The translations under genes were made by a program, and so were the position numbers. The notes beneath the pieces are model-generated. The model saw nothing but the letters and a program-made list of their open reading frames with translations. It made no database searches and was not told the DNA's origin. From assembly GCA_934503195.1 (NCBI GenBank), contig CAKSVM010000043.1, positions 1 to 27,068 of the forward strand: a stretch of 27,068 bases of DNA, in the 5' to 3' direction. The stretch comes from an uncultured Eubacteriales bacterium (GTDB lineage: Bacteria; Bacillota; Clostridia; Oscillospirales; CAG-272). This document shows, one piece after another, positions 1 through 7,576 of this stretch (positions are counted from its first letter, which is position 1; each line of letters begins with the position of its first letter).

Positions 1-4
1 GTTT

Positions 5-33
5 ATTATACAGCATAAACCGGCCGTTGTCAA
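5..33 (-). promoter_or_regulatory. Perfect sigma-A promoter pointing out of the window
   Basis: On the minus strand TTGACA (33-28) and TATAAT (10-5) are separated by exactly 17 bases, a full match to the vegetative promoter consensus. It would drive a gene lying to the left of the window on the minus strand, separate from the kinase operon, which ends at a terminator just before it. Confidence 0.75.
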
Positions 34-54
34 TGCACATTTCGATTATTGGCA

Positions 55-89
55 AGAAAAAACGGCATTCCGGTCAACAGAATGCCGTT
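55..89 (-). terminator. Intrinsic terminator of the kinase operon
   Basis: AACGGCATTC (61-70) pairs with GAATGCCGTT (80-89) around a 9-base loop. Read on the minus strand the stem is followed by a T run (complement of 57-62). It starts 7 bases after the stop codon of the histidine kinase, as expected for a rho-independent terminator. Confidence 0.85.
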
Positions 90-95
90 CGTATC

Positions 96-1331
96 TTATT
101 TCATCTGTGAAAGCTCGGCCGTGAAGATTATCCGGTCGTCCTTAAGCTCGGCCTTTATCGAGCCTTTATGCCCCTCGGCGATTCCGCGGGCGATCGAGAG
201 ACCGATTCCGAAGCCGCCGGGATTTCCCGCGGTGCCGGGAGTCCGCGACTTGTCGGAGCGGTAGAAGCGGTCAAAGAGCTTCGGAAGCTCCGACTCGGGA
301 AGATTTTCGCAGAGATTTGACACCTTTATTCTGACACCCTTCCGCGTCTTTTCGAGCGAGAAGGCGATATCCGAGTCCTTTTTTGCGTATTTCACGGCAT
401 TGTCCATCAGTAGCGAGACGAGCTGGCGCACCGCGTATTCGTCGCCAGAGAAGGTGATTCCCGGCTCGACGCTTATCTTAAGCTCATGTCCGGCCGATTC
501 CGCAAGTTCCTCAAAGGATCCGGCCGTCTCGGAGAGCGCGTCGCTTATCGGGAAAATCTCGGCGCGGAGCGGGGATTTGTCCTCGTCCATACGGGAGAGT
601 GTGACGAGCGACGAGACGAGTTCGCGGAGCTTTTCGTTCTGCGCCTCGGCCTTTTCGATCCACTTCCGGTCGCCGTCCATTTCGAGGAGCCTTAAGCAGG
701 TCGCGATGACCGTGATCGGAGTCTTAAGCTCGTGGCTTGCGTCGGTGATGAACTGCTTCTGACGCTCGGAGGCCTTCACGACCGGGTCGACCGCCTTCCG
801 TGAGAAGATCACGACCGCGACATATACTATCGCGACGCAGAACGCCGCCGCCGAGACCGAAAGCGCGGCGAGCTTTATCACAACCCGGCGTTCCTTCCGG
901 CAGTCGAGGAAGACCGCCATATATCTCCCCTCGCCGCTGTCCGAGACGCGGAAGCGATATCCCTTATAATACCCGAATCCGGTTTTGTGAGCCGTCGCGA
1001 CGGTGAGATATTCGTCAAGGTCGTCCTCGGTGACGGCGGCGATACTTGTCAGATCCGACATCGAGAGATTCCCCTCCGAGTCGTAGAAGAGGACGAAATA
1101 TCGCGTAGAGAAGGGCGTCTCAGGGTCAAAGCCGGGCTTCCCGCCCGGCTTTTCGAAGGGACGCTTCGGAATCCTGCCCTGATTGCCGCATATTGTGGTC
1201 AGCATCTCGCGGAGTCCCGAGTCGACCGAGACGAGGTTCGCGGCGTTGACGATCACGCAGAGCAGCAGCATCACGGCCGTGACCGAGATCATCGCGACGC
1301 GGATGAATTTCTTGCGGAGGCTCTTTATCAT
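96..1331 (-). CDS. Membrane sensor histidine kinase
   Basis: A 411-residue sensor kinase, partner of the adjacent response regulator. A membrane helix lies at about residues 10-32. An extracytoplasmic region of about 120 residues follows, with a Pro/Gly-rich stretch near 53-72. A second helix lies at about 152-177. The cytoplasmic part has a HisKA H-box (SHELKTP, phospho-acceptor His200), an N-box (MDNAVKYA) and a G-box (GFGIGLSIA), so all catalytic motifs are present. Its ATG overlaps the TGA of the regulator gene by four bases (ATGA), so the two are translationally coupled. It is the last gene of a four-gene operon with a polyphosphate polymerase and a DUF4956 protein, so its signal may relate to the cell surface or phosphate status. 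That link is inference; the ligand is unknown. Confidence 0.93.
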   Translation of the reverse strand: MIKSLRKKFIRVAMISVTAVMLLLCVIVNAANLVSVDSGLREMLTTICGNQGRIPKRPFEKPGGKPGFDPETPFSTRYFVLFYDSEGNLSMSDLTSIAAVTEDDLDEYLTVATAHKTGFGYYKGYRFRVSDSGEGRYMAVFLDCRKERRVVIKLAALSVSAAAFCVAIVYVAVVIFSRKAVDPVVKASERQKQFITDASHELKTPITVIATCLRLLEMDGDRKWIEKAEAQNEKLRELVSSLVTLSRMDEDKSPLRAEIFPISDALSETAGSFEELAESAGHELKISVEPGITFSGDEYAVRQLVSLLMDNAVKYAKKDSDIAFSLEKTRKGVRIKVSNLCENLPESELPKLFDRFYRSDKSRTPGTAGNPGGFGIGLSIARGIAEGHKGSIKAELKDDRIIFTAELSQMK

Positions 1332-2002
1332 TGCTGGAGGTCAAGGAGATACCCGAGTCCGCGGCTCGACTTTATATTGACCTTTGAGCCGATCGAGAAG
1401 AGCTTTTTCCGGAGATTTGAGATATGAACCCAGACGACGTTGATCTCGGCGTCGCTGTCCCAGCCCCAGACGCGCTCCATTATGCGGTCGGCCGAAAAGA
1501 CGATCTTCGGGTTGCGCATCAGAAGCTCCATCACCTGAAATTCCTTGCCGCTGAGCTTCACGTTCTTTCCGGCGTGGTCCATGATTCCCGAGCCGGGGTC
1601 AAGTGTCAGGTCGCCGAAGGAGAGGAGAGTCGGCTTGTATTCGTCGCCGCGCCTGAGCATCGCGCGGACCCGGCAGATAAGCTCGTCAGGCTCAAAGGGC
1701 TTCGGGAGGTAGTCGTCAGCCCCGGCGTTGAAGCCGGTGATCCGGTCGTCCTTCTGCCCCTTGGCGGTCAGCATCATCACGGGAGTTTTGACGCCCTCCT
1801 CGCGGAGCTTTTTCAGGACGTCGATTCCGTTCATCTTCGGCATCATGACGTCAAGGATTATCGCGTCGTAATTCCCGGCCGAGCCGTATTCATAGGCCGA
1901 GAAGCCGTCGCCGACGGTATCGACCGAAAACTGATTCTTTTCGAAGAAGACGCCGAGAGCCTCGGCGAGATCGCTCTCGTCCTCGGCGATAAGGATTCGC
2001 AT
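1328..2002 (-). CDS. OmpR/PhoB-family response regulator
   Basis: A 224-residue two-domain regulator. The receiver domain has the acidic pair Glu7/Asp8, the phospho-acceptor Asp51 (IILDVMMP) and the conserved Lys in DYLPKPF. The winged-helix Trans_reg_C domain follows, ending in VWVHISNLRKKL and SSRGLGYLL. I place the start at ATG 2002 because AGAGG (2015-2011) sits 8 bases upstream; an in-frame GTG at 2011 would add three residues but overlaps the ribosome site. It is coupled to the kinase gene downstream. OmpR-family proteins bind tandem 7-11 bp direct repeats, and matching repeats lie upstream of this operon and of the divergent lipoprotein gene (3445-3496), making this protein the obvious candidate to bind them. 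Confidence 0.94.
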   Translation of the reverse strand: MRILIAEDESDLAEALGVFFEKNQFSVDTVGDGFSAYEYGSAGNYDAIILDVMMPKMNGIDVLKKLREEGVKTPVMMLTAKGQKDDRITGFNAGADDYLPKPFEPDELICRVRAMLRRGDEYKPTLLSFGDLTLDPGSGIMDHAGKNVKLSGKEFQVMELLMRNPKIVFSADRIMERVWGWDSDAEINVVWVHISNLRKKLFSIGSKVNIKSSRGLGYLLDLQQ

Positions 2003-2026
2003 ATATTTCACCTCTGTTACAGTTTA

Positions 2027-2689
2027 TCACAGTCCCTCGCCGTCTGAGACTCTGGCGCAGGAGATATTGAGATTTCCGTTGCGGCATCTCACAGCGTCGA
2101 GGAATTCCTTCGGCACGCTGTCACCCTTGAGGACGATCCGGTATTCAAGCTCGAACATAGTCCCCATGTTCGAGGTCTTAACCTTTTCAAGCGTCGACGA
2201 CTTGGTGTAGAGCACGAAAAGATCGTCGAAAAGCCCGTCGTAGTTCAGGTTTTCCGGGATCGTGATCCTGAGCGTCCGCTCGTTTTCGTTCGCGCCGCCG
2301 AAGTTGAGTGCGGTCAGGAGAAGCACCGCGGCCGAGATCACCGCGAAGGTTATCGCCGCTATCGCGACATATCCCATTCCGGTCGCGAGTCCTATGGCCA
2401 TCGCGAGGAAGATCGACCCGATTTCCCTTGCCGAGCCGGGCGCGGATCTGAATCTCACAAGCCCGAAAGCCCCGGCGACCGCGACTCCCGCGCCGATATT
2501 GCCGTTGACGAGTATTATGACAACCTGCACCGCCGCCGGAAGTATCGCCAGCGTCACGGCGAAGCTGCGCGAGGATTTTGATTTGTACATACCGACCAGC
2601 GCGGTGAGGACGCCGAGTATAAGCGACACGGCGGTGCAGATGAAGAATGAGGATATAGTGAGTCCTCCGGTGATTATTGATTCAAGCAC
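2027..2689 (-). CDS. DUF4956 membrane protein
   Basis: A 220-residue protein. The first 135 or so residues form about four membrane helices (near 10-33, 40-62, 68-85 and 95-128) with the conserved-looking loop GLVRFRSAPGSAREIGSIF; the C-terminal 85 residues are soluble and probably cytoplasmic. This matches my memory of the DUF4956 family, which commonly sits next to VTC-domain polyphosphate polymerases in Clostridia. Its biochemical role is not known to me; a membrane partner for the polymerase is a reasonable inference. The start is GTG at 2689, supported by AAGGAGG about 9 bases upstream, inside the end of the polymerase gene. The two genes overlap by 16 bases. Confidence 0.85.
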   Translation of the reverse strand: MLESIITGGLTISSFFICTAVSLILGVLTALVGMYKSKSSRSFAVTLAILPAAVQVVIILVNGNIGAGVAVAGAFGLVRFRSAPGSAREIGSIFLAMAIGLATGMGYVAIAAITFAVISAAVLLLTALNFGGANENERTLRITIPENLNYDGLFDDLFVLYTKSSTLEKVKTSNMGTMFELEYRIVLKGDSVPKEFLDAVRCRNGNLNISCARVSDGEGL

Positions 2690-3405
2690 AGTAATGCGCC
2701 TCCTTTTGCTTCTTTTCCCTCAATGAGATGACTTGTGTAGCAGTATCCGTATTTCGAGAAGGATACCGGGAAGATTTTCCGTTCCGACAGAAGTCTTGTC
2801 AGCCACAGCGGATAGACGCCCGGAACCTTTATCTCCATAAGCACTCCGCCCGGGATTTCAAGCGGAGTTCCGTAGTCGCCCGCCATAAGGTCAAGCGCGT
2901 CCGTCCGGAATCTTATGTTCGTGTCAAACGTGATCCGGAGTTCGGAATCCTCTTTCCCGGCGCAGGCCGTCCGGTCGTAGCCGATGAAGACTTTCGGCAC
3001 CGAGTGATATAAATTCTGAAAATACTCGATCTCGCGGCCGATCTGACCGTAGTCGCGCTTTTCGGAGAGCGAGAGGAATGGCGCGGCGTCGTTCACGCCG
3101 ATCGTTATCCTTCTCTTATATACGACGCCCTTGTACTTCTTCTTTATCTCGGCGAAGACCTTAGATTCGGACGTTGGCACTCCGTAGCTTCTGACACGGA
3201 GCTTTTCCTTATATACCGGGCGTTCGATCGAGGCTCTGACGAGCCGCCAGTCGTCGGTGTCGTAATATATGTTGCAGAGCGAATACCTTCCGTATTCGTC
3301 CGGACGGAGTCTTTCGCGCATCGCTTTCTGAAGCTCATCCGCCGCGCCGGGGGTGAGCAGGTACTTCTTTTCGTACCGCTCAAAGCTGTATCTGATACCT
3401 GACAT
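2674..3405 (-). CDS. VTC-domain polyphosphate polymerase
   Basis: A 243-residue single-domain protein. It has the landmarks of the VTC tunnel-fold family: YEKKYLL near the N-terminus, IYYDTDD, the basic strand EKLRVRSYG, the Lys-rich strand FAEIKKKYKGVVYKRR, RITFDTNIRF and the C-terminal LMEIKVPGVYPLWLTRLL. In yeast Vtc4 such basic and acidic residues line a tunnel that makes polyphosphate from ATP; bacterial homologues are annotated as polyphosphate polymerases. The length fits the catalytic domain alone, so membrane association would rely on the DUF4956 partner. I chose ATG 3405 over an upstream ATG (3429) because AAGGAGG lies at 3420-3414 with good spacing. It is the first gene of the operon, with a predicted -10 box at 3430-3435. 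Confidence 0.9.
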   Translation of the reverse strand: MSGIRYSFERYEKKYLLTPGAADELQKAMRERLRPDEYGRYSLCNIYYDTDDWRLVRASIERPVYKEKLRVRSYGVPTSESKVFAEIKKKYKGVVYKRRITIGVNDAAPFLSLSEKRDYGQIGREIEYFQNLYHSVPKVFIGYDRTACAGKEDSELRITFDTNIRFRTDALDLMAGDYGTPLEIPGGVLMEIKVPGVYPLWLTRLLSERKIFPVSFSKYGYCYTSHLIEGKEAKGGALLCLNQ

Positions 3406-3429
3406 GGTTTTTACCTCCTTGGTACACAT

Positions 3430-3462
3430 ATTTTACAATGCCGACCTAAAGAAAGCCTAAAG
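3430..3462 (-). promoter_or_regulatory. Activator-type promoter with OmpR-like direct repeats (minus operon)
   Basis: On the minus strand two identical CTTTAGG repeats (3462-3456 and 3451-3445) are separated by CTTT, an 11-bp period. After 9 bp comes TAAAAT (3435-3430) as the -10 box. No -35 box is visible; the repeats occupy its place, as at promoters activated by PhoB/OmpR-type regulators. Transcription would begin near 3423, just ahead of the AAGGAGG of the polymerase gene. Confidence 0.65.
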
Positions 3463-3478
3463 AAAATTTAATTTTTTC

Positions 3479-3511
3479 CTTTAGGTTCGGTTAAGGAAGG
3501 GGTGATATAAT
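3479..3511 (+). promoter_or_regulatory. Activator-type promoter with OmpR-like direct repeats (lipoprotein gene)
   Basis: CTTTAGG (3479-3485) and GTTAAGG (3490-3496) are separated by TTCG, again an 11-bp period, followed by 9 bp and a perfect TATAAT (3506-3511). The architecture is the mirror image of the one serving the divergent operon, with the same 7+4+7+9+6 spacing. This suggests one regulator controls both, most simply the OmpR-type protein encoded at 1328-2002. Confidence 0.65.
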
Positions 3512-3546
3512 TATGCCATCGAAAGCGAAAGAGAGGTTTTACGGAT

Positions 3547-5208
3547 ATGAAAAGAAACAACATCACACTCTGCCTTCTGCTCGCGGGAATGATCATCGTA
3601 TCGGCCGCCTGCGAGAGTGCCGGAGCAACAGATAAAGATAACCCCGGCGAAACAACCACATCCGGCACTTCGGCATCGGCCGACAGCGATAACGGCACTT
3701 CGGCTGACACGACCCTGCCGGACGACACGTCGGACGGCAAACCGAACGTCGCCGCCGACGCCGACGAGAAAAACGCGACCATGTTCGTCTTCTCCGACGG
3801 CTCGGTAAAGGTCACCGAGGGAAAATACGCCGGATATAAGGTCGACGGAACCTCGCTCACGATAAACGAGCCGGGAACCTACATTATATCGGGAAGCTCG
3901 TCTGACGGCTCGGTGAAGGTCAGGAAGGGAACGACCGGAGTCACGCTGATCCTTAAGGATCTCGATCTCACGAGCAAGTCGACCGCGCCGATCGTCTGCG
4001 CGAAGTCGAGTGAAGTAAGCATCATCGTGGAAGGCGCGAACTCGCTCGCCGACGCCACTCTCAACAACGCCGACGAGAATACCGATAGTGTCGACGCCGA
4101 GAACGCCGTAATGAAGTTCAAGGACGGGTCGGATGTCATGATCTCGGGTTCCGGTACGCTTAAACTCACCGCGAACGCGAAGAACGGAATCAAATCCGGC
4201 GAGTCGACCGAAACCGAGGGCGAGGCTTCGCTCACGATAAAGGAGCTGACGCTGATAATCGACGCTCCGTTAAACGACGGAATCAACGCCGGGTCGACTC
4301 TGAATGTTTTAAGCGGAAATATCACAATCTCGGCCGGGGACGACGGAATCCACTCCGACGCGACGCTGAACATCGGCTCCGGCTCGACCTCGCCTACGAT
4401 AGTCATCGAGCAGAGCTATGAGGGGCTTGAGGGCGCGACGGTCAATATCTATTCGGGCGACATAACGATTCATTCGTCCGACGACTGCATAAACGCGGCG
4501 AATCCCGATCTCTCGGGTTACAGCTACAGCATAAGTATAAGCGGAGGAAAGATAACCGCCGACACAACGACCGGAGACGGCTTCGACTCGAACGGCGCGA
4601 TGAATATCTCTGGCGGAGATATCGTGGTCTGGACGGCGAACACGGCCGACAATCAGCCGCTTGACGCCGACGGCACGATAACCGTCTCGGGCGGTACGAT
4701 TCTGGCGGCCGGAGGAAGCGCGGGGATGGAAATGAACATCGACGCGTCGCAGTCATACCTGACCTTCGGACAGTCGTCGGGCTTCGGCGGCGGATTCAGG
4801 GGCTTCGGAGTGTCCGGCTCGAACTCCACGGTGAAATCGGGCGCGGAGATTGTCATAACCGACGCTGACGGAAACGAGATATACAGCGGCGGCGCGCTCA
4901 CGAACGCGAACTGGTTCTTCTTCTCGTCCCCGGAGCTTTCGGACGGCGAGAGCTACACGCTGACCTCGGGAGGAAGCGAGATCGGTACGGCCGAAGCGAA
5001 ATCGGGAACCGAGAACGGAAACCGTTTTAACGGCGGCGGATTCAGACCGGGGAAAAACGGCGGCGACGGCATGACGCCTCCCGGCGGATCTGACGGTGAT
5101 GTGCCGGAGCTTCCCGGGGATTTTGACGGCGAGATGCCGGAGATGCCGGGAAACTTTGACGGCGGGAGACCCGGACTCCCCGAGGACTTTGACGGAGAGC
5201 TTCCATAA
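3547..5208 (+). CDS. Cthe_2159-like carbohydrate-binding beta-helix lipoprotein
   Basis: A 553-residue exported protein. The signal peptide ends in a lipobox (SAAC, lipidated Cys22), followed by a Ser/Thr/Asp-rich linker to about residue 80. The body (about 85-470) consists of short beta-strand repeats with recurrent ISGGDI/INAGSTL/ISAGDDGIHS-type turns, as in the parallel beta-helix family of Clostridium thermocellum Cthe_2159 (Pfam carbohydrate-binding, formerly DUF4353), which binds cellulose and acidic sugars. The C-terminus (about 500-553) is Gly/Pro/Asp-rich with repeats of the form P-x-LP-x-DFDG. It is divergent from the polyphosphate/two-component operon and shares its regulatory region. 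The ribosome site is only modest (GAGAGG about 10 bases upstream). Function: probably a surface adhesin or polysaccharide-binding protein; ligand unknown. Confidence 0.82.
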   Translation: MKRNNITLCLLLAGMIIVSAACESAGATDKDNPGETTTSGTSASADSDNGTSADTTLPDDTSDGKPNVAADADEKNATMFVFSDGSVKVTEGKYAGYKVDGTSLTINEPGTYIISGSSSDGSVKVRKGTTGVTLILKDLDLTSKSTAPIVCAKSSEVSIIVEGANSLADATLNNADENTDSVDAENAVMKFKDGSDVMISGSGTLKLTANAKNGIKSGESTETEGEASLTIKELTLIIDAPLNDGINAGSTLNVLSGNITISAGDDGIHSDATLNIGSGSTSPTIVIEQSYEGLEGATVNIYSGDITIHSSDDCINAANPDLSGYSYSISISGGKITADTTTGDGFDSNGAMNISGGDIVVWTANTADNQPLDADGTITVSGGTILAAGGSAGMEMNIDASQSYLTFGQSSGFGGGFRGFGVSGSNSTVKSGAEIVITDADGNEIYSGGALTNANWFFFSSPELSDGESYTLTSGGSEIGTAEAKSGTENGNRFNGGGFRPGKNGGDGMTPPGGSDGDVPELPGDFDGEMPEMPGNFDGGRPGLPEDFDGELP

Positions 5209-5487
5209 GGAGGGGAATTCACGGTATCCCACAGCGTCCGCTATGGCTTCGAGCGGGAGATTTGTGTTGCCTATCAGACCCTCCTGCATAAGTCCCTCTT
5301 TCTGTATGTAATACTCGCCCTCGCCGACCGAGATATCCTTTCCGTCCTCACGAAAAGTCAGCAGGCCCTTTGTCATGAGAATAAGAACGCTGCGCTCATA
5401 GCGGCGCGTGATATGGATCTCGCCCGGCGCGAACACTTTTTTCGCGCAGGTGCGGAAATCCGGCGGCGGTGTGGGTAAAAAATACAT
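5209..5487 (-). pseudogene. AraC-family regulator remnant (deleted)
   Basis: From ATG 5487, with a good ribosome site (AGGAG, 5492-5498 region), the first 70 or so residues read as the N-terminal cupin of an AraC regulator, ending YYIQKEGLMQEG. The frame then jumps directly to NLPLEAIADAVGY, a typical first helix-turn-helix of an AraC DNA-binding domain. The rest of the cupin, the linker (roughly 120 residues) and the whole second helix-turn-helix are absent. The homology stops near 5215, at the 3' end of the convergent lipoprotein gene; the open frame continues antisense inside that gene to 4753 but has no family resemblance there. So this is a gene with an internal deletion and a lost C-terminus. 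It is divergent from the GH127 gene, which it may once have regulated. Confidence 0.8.
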
Positions 5488-5562
5488 AAACTTCTCCTGA
5501 AGCTCTCGGCGCGCGTTTCGGATTCGTGCCGGTTTTTGTAATGTGGCGAACGGAAATGGCAA

Positions 5563-5591
5563 TTGAAAAAAGTCGGGAAATAGGTTATACT
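5563..5591 (+). promoter_or_regulatory. Probable promoter of the GH127 gene
   Basis: TTGAAA (5563-5568) and TATACT (5586-5591) are spaced 17 bases apart, a 10 of 12 match to the sigma-A consensus. It lies 65 bases upstream of the ATG at 5656, which has AAGGAG (5640-5645 region). Its start point would overlap the -10 box of the opposing promoter at 5598-5626, so the two promoters should interfere. Confidence 0.55.
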
Positions 5592-5597
5592 TTTATT

Positions 5598-5626
5598 ATT
5601 ATACGACTTATTTTCGCTTATGTCAA
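5598..5626 (-). promoter_or_regulatory. Perfect sigma-A promoter of the AraC remnant
   Basis: On the minus strand TTGACA (5626-5621) and TATAAT (5603-5598) flank a 17-base spacer, a full consensus match. It points at the broken AraC gene starting at 5487. Inverted arms ACGACTT (5603-5609) and AAGTCGT (5625-5631) overlap it and could be an operator or a leader hairpin. Confidence 0.7.
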
Positions 5627-5655
5627 GTCGTTTTGTGTAAAGGAGTGTTTTTATT

Positions 5656-7497
5656 ATGAAGGATAAATACAGTTTTCTGACCTCGCGCGAGGTGGTTCCG
5701 ACCGGATGGCTTCGCCGTCAGCTTGAAATCGAGGCGAGGGGACTCGCCGGGAATCTCGACAGGGTCTGGCACGATGTGCGCGACAGCAAATGGATCGGCG
5801 GCACGGCCGAGGGCTGGGAGAGAGTTCCGTACTGGCTCGACGGCTTCATTCCGCTCGCTTTTCTGCTCGGAGACGAGGATATGGAGGCGCGCGCGAAAAA
5901 GTACGTCGACGCCATAATTTCGCGTCAGGAGCCTGACGGCTGGATCTGCCCGAGCGGCGACACTCCGAGGGATCAGTATGATATCTGGGCGATCCACCTC
6001 ATCTCAAAGGTTCTGACCGTATGGTACGACTGCACCGGGGACGAGAGGGTTCCGGATGCTTTGTACCGCACGATGCGGAATTTCTACGAGCTCGCAAGGG
6101 ACGGCAAGGTCCGTATCTACGACTGGGGGAAATTCCGCTGGTACGAGGGGCTCATCGCGCTGAAATACCTCAGAAAATGGTATCCGGACGAGACTTGGTT
6201 TGACGAAATGGCGGCGTTCTTGCGCGATACGGGCACAGACTATGAGAGCTTTTATGACGATTGGAAGCGGCCGATAAACCAGTGGACATATCATACGCAC
6301 GTCGTGAACCTCGCGATGATGCTCAAAAACGAGGCTCTGATGAGTTCGTTCACAGACGAGGAATACCGCGACCTCGCCGGAATAAGATACGATATTCTGA
6401 TGAAATACAACGGAATGCCGATCGGGACATTCACCGGAGACGAGTGCCTTTCCGGAAGGTCGGCGATTCAGGGCGTTGAGCTTTGCGCGGTCGTTGAGCT
6501 TATGTATTCGTTCGAGTGGCTCTACGCCGTCACGGGCGACCGGAAGTGGGCGGAGCTTCTCGAAAAGGTCGCGTTCAACGCGCTTCCGGCGGCGACTACC
6601 GACGATATGTGGGCGCATCAGTACGACCAGATGGCAAATCAGATAAGTGCCGCCCCGTTCCCCGGAAGATCGCTCTTCCGCACGAACAGCTCCGACGCGC
6701 ATATCTTCGGACTCGAACCCAACTACGGCTGCTGCACGGCAAACTTCGGACAGGGATGGCCGAAGCTCGCGCTGGCGGCGTTCATGCGCGCCGACGACGG
6801 AATTGTCTCGGCCGTGCCGATCCCCTGCGAGGTGAAGACCGGATTTAAGGGCGTTCAGGTAAGCGTTTCGCTTGAGACCGACTATCCCTTCAGAAATTCG
6901 TTCGTCTACCGCGTCAAGGCTGAAAAGAAGACGGGTATGAAGCTGAGGATCCGTATTCCGTCCTTCGCGAAGAATGTCAGGATAAACGGCGAAAAGACGG
7001 CAAAGCGCGCCATGCTCGTATTCGACGGCTTCGGCGCGGAGGAGAAGGTCATCCGCGTGGAGTATTCTGCCGACGCGAAGCTCGTGCCGTATGCTAACGG
7101 ACTTTTCACGGCTCAGCGCGGCTCGCTCGTCTACTCGCTTCCGATAGAATACAGCTCGGAAAAGCGCGAGTATTCGAGAAACGGCGTTGAACGCAAATTT
7201 CCGTACTGCGACTACCATTTCAAACCGACCGGAAAGTGGAACTACGCCTTCGCGGATCGTGTGCTTGAGGCGAATGAGGGCGAGGCGGGGGAGATTCCGT
7301 TCTCGGCGGACAGCGGGTCAGCGACGCTTAAGGTCAGACTCACGGAAATAGACTGGGGACTCGAAGACGGTTTCCGGGACGTCGCCGCGAAGCTTCCGGA
7401 ATCAAAGAAGCCGATCGGCGGCAGTGGAGAATTCACGCTGATTCCATACGGTGCCGCGAAGCTCCGTATGACCGCACTTCCGATTGTCAGAAGTTAA
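5656..7497 (+). CDS. GH127-type beta-L-arabinofuranosidase (DUF1680 family)
   Basis: A 613-residue glycoside hydrolase without a signal peptide, hence probably cytoplasmic. An (alpha/alpha)6 barrel covers about residues 30-390 (GWERVPYWLDG near the start), followed by beta domains. In Bifidobacterium HypBA1 a zinc ion held by a Glu and Cys residues activates a cysteine nucleophile. The equivalents here are visible: Glu275 and Cys277 in GVELC, and the Cys359-Cys360 pair in NYGCCTAN, with Glu263 in GDECLSGR a candidate acid/base. The family removes terminal beta-L-arabinofuranose from plant glycans; related DUF1680 members have other substrates, so specificity is uncertain. It has its own promoter and terminator and no transporter beside it, so it is transcribed alone. 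The flanking divergent regulator is broken. Confidence 0.85.
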   Translation: MKDKYSFLTSREVVPTGWLRRQLEIEARGLAGNLDRVWHDVRDSKWIGGTAEGWERVPYWLDGFIPLAFLLGDEDMEARAKKYVDAIISRQEPDGWICPSGDTPRDQYDIWAIHLISKVLTVWYDCTGDERVPDALYRTMRNFYELARDGKVRIYDWGKFRWYEGLIALKYLRKWYPDETWFDEMAAFLRDTGTDYESFYDDWKRPINQWTYHTHVVNLAMMLKNEALMSSFTDEEYRDLAGIRYDILMKYNGMPIGTFTGDECLSGRSAIQGVELCAVVELMYSFEWLYAVTGDRKWAELLEKVAFNALPAATTDDMWAHQYDQMANQISAAPFPGRSLFRTNSSDAHIFGLEPNYGCCTANFGQGWPKLALAAFMRADDGIVSAVPIPCEVKTGFKGVQVSVSLETDYPFRNSFVYRVKAEKKTGMKLRIRIPSFAKNVRINGEKTAKRAMLVFDGFGAEEKVIRVEYSADAKLVPYANGLFTAQRGSLVYSLPIEYSSEKREYSRNGVERKFPYCDYHFKPTGKWNYAFADRVLEANEGEAGEIPFSADSGSATLKVRLTEIDWGLEDGFRDVAAKLPESKKPIGGSGEFTLIPYGAAKLRMTALPIVRS

Positions 7498-7504
7498 TAA
7501 ACGA

Positions 7505-7534
7505 GGGTTATCGGCTCAGCCGATAACCCCTTTT
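7505..7534 (+). terminator. Intrinsic terminator after the GH127 gene
   Basis: GGGTTATCGGC (7505-7515) and GCCGATAACCC (7519-7529) form an 11-bp perfect stem with a TCA loop, followed by CTTTT. It begins 7 bases after the GH127 stop codon and isolates that gene from the exporter array. Confidence 0.9.
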
Positions 7535-7576
7535 CGACTTGTAAATGAAAATGCCGATTTCATCTCCATAAATATC

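Noticed and set aside
1424..2047. 207-codon plus-strand open frame opposite the response regulator
   Set aside because: Fully antisense to a regulator with all expected motifs; no ribosome site.
5598..5631. Terminator for the AraC remnant or GH127 leader hairpin (ACGACTT/AAGTCGT)
   Set aside because: The arms are only 7 bp with a 15-base loop and overlap a perfect promoter; I list the promoter and mention the arms there.
6004..7218. 404-codon minus-strand open frame opposite the GH127 gene
   Set aside because: It lies entirely antisense to a clear GH127 enzyme; its composition (Arg/His/Val-rich) is what the complementary strand of this gene style gives; no ribosome site or family resemblance.
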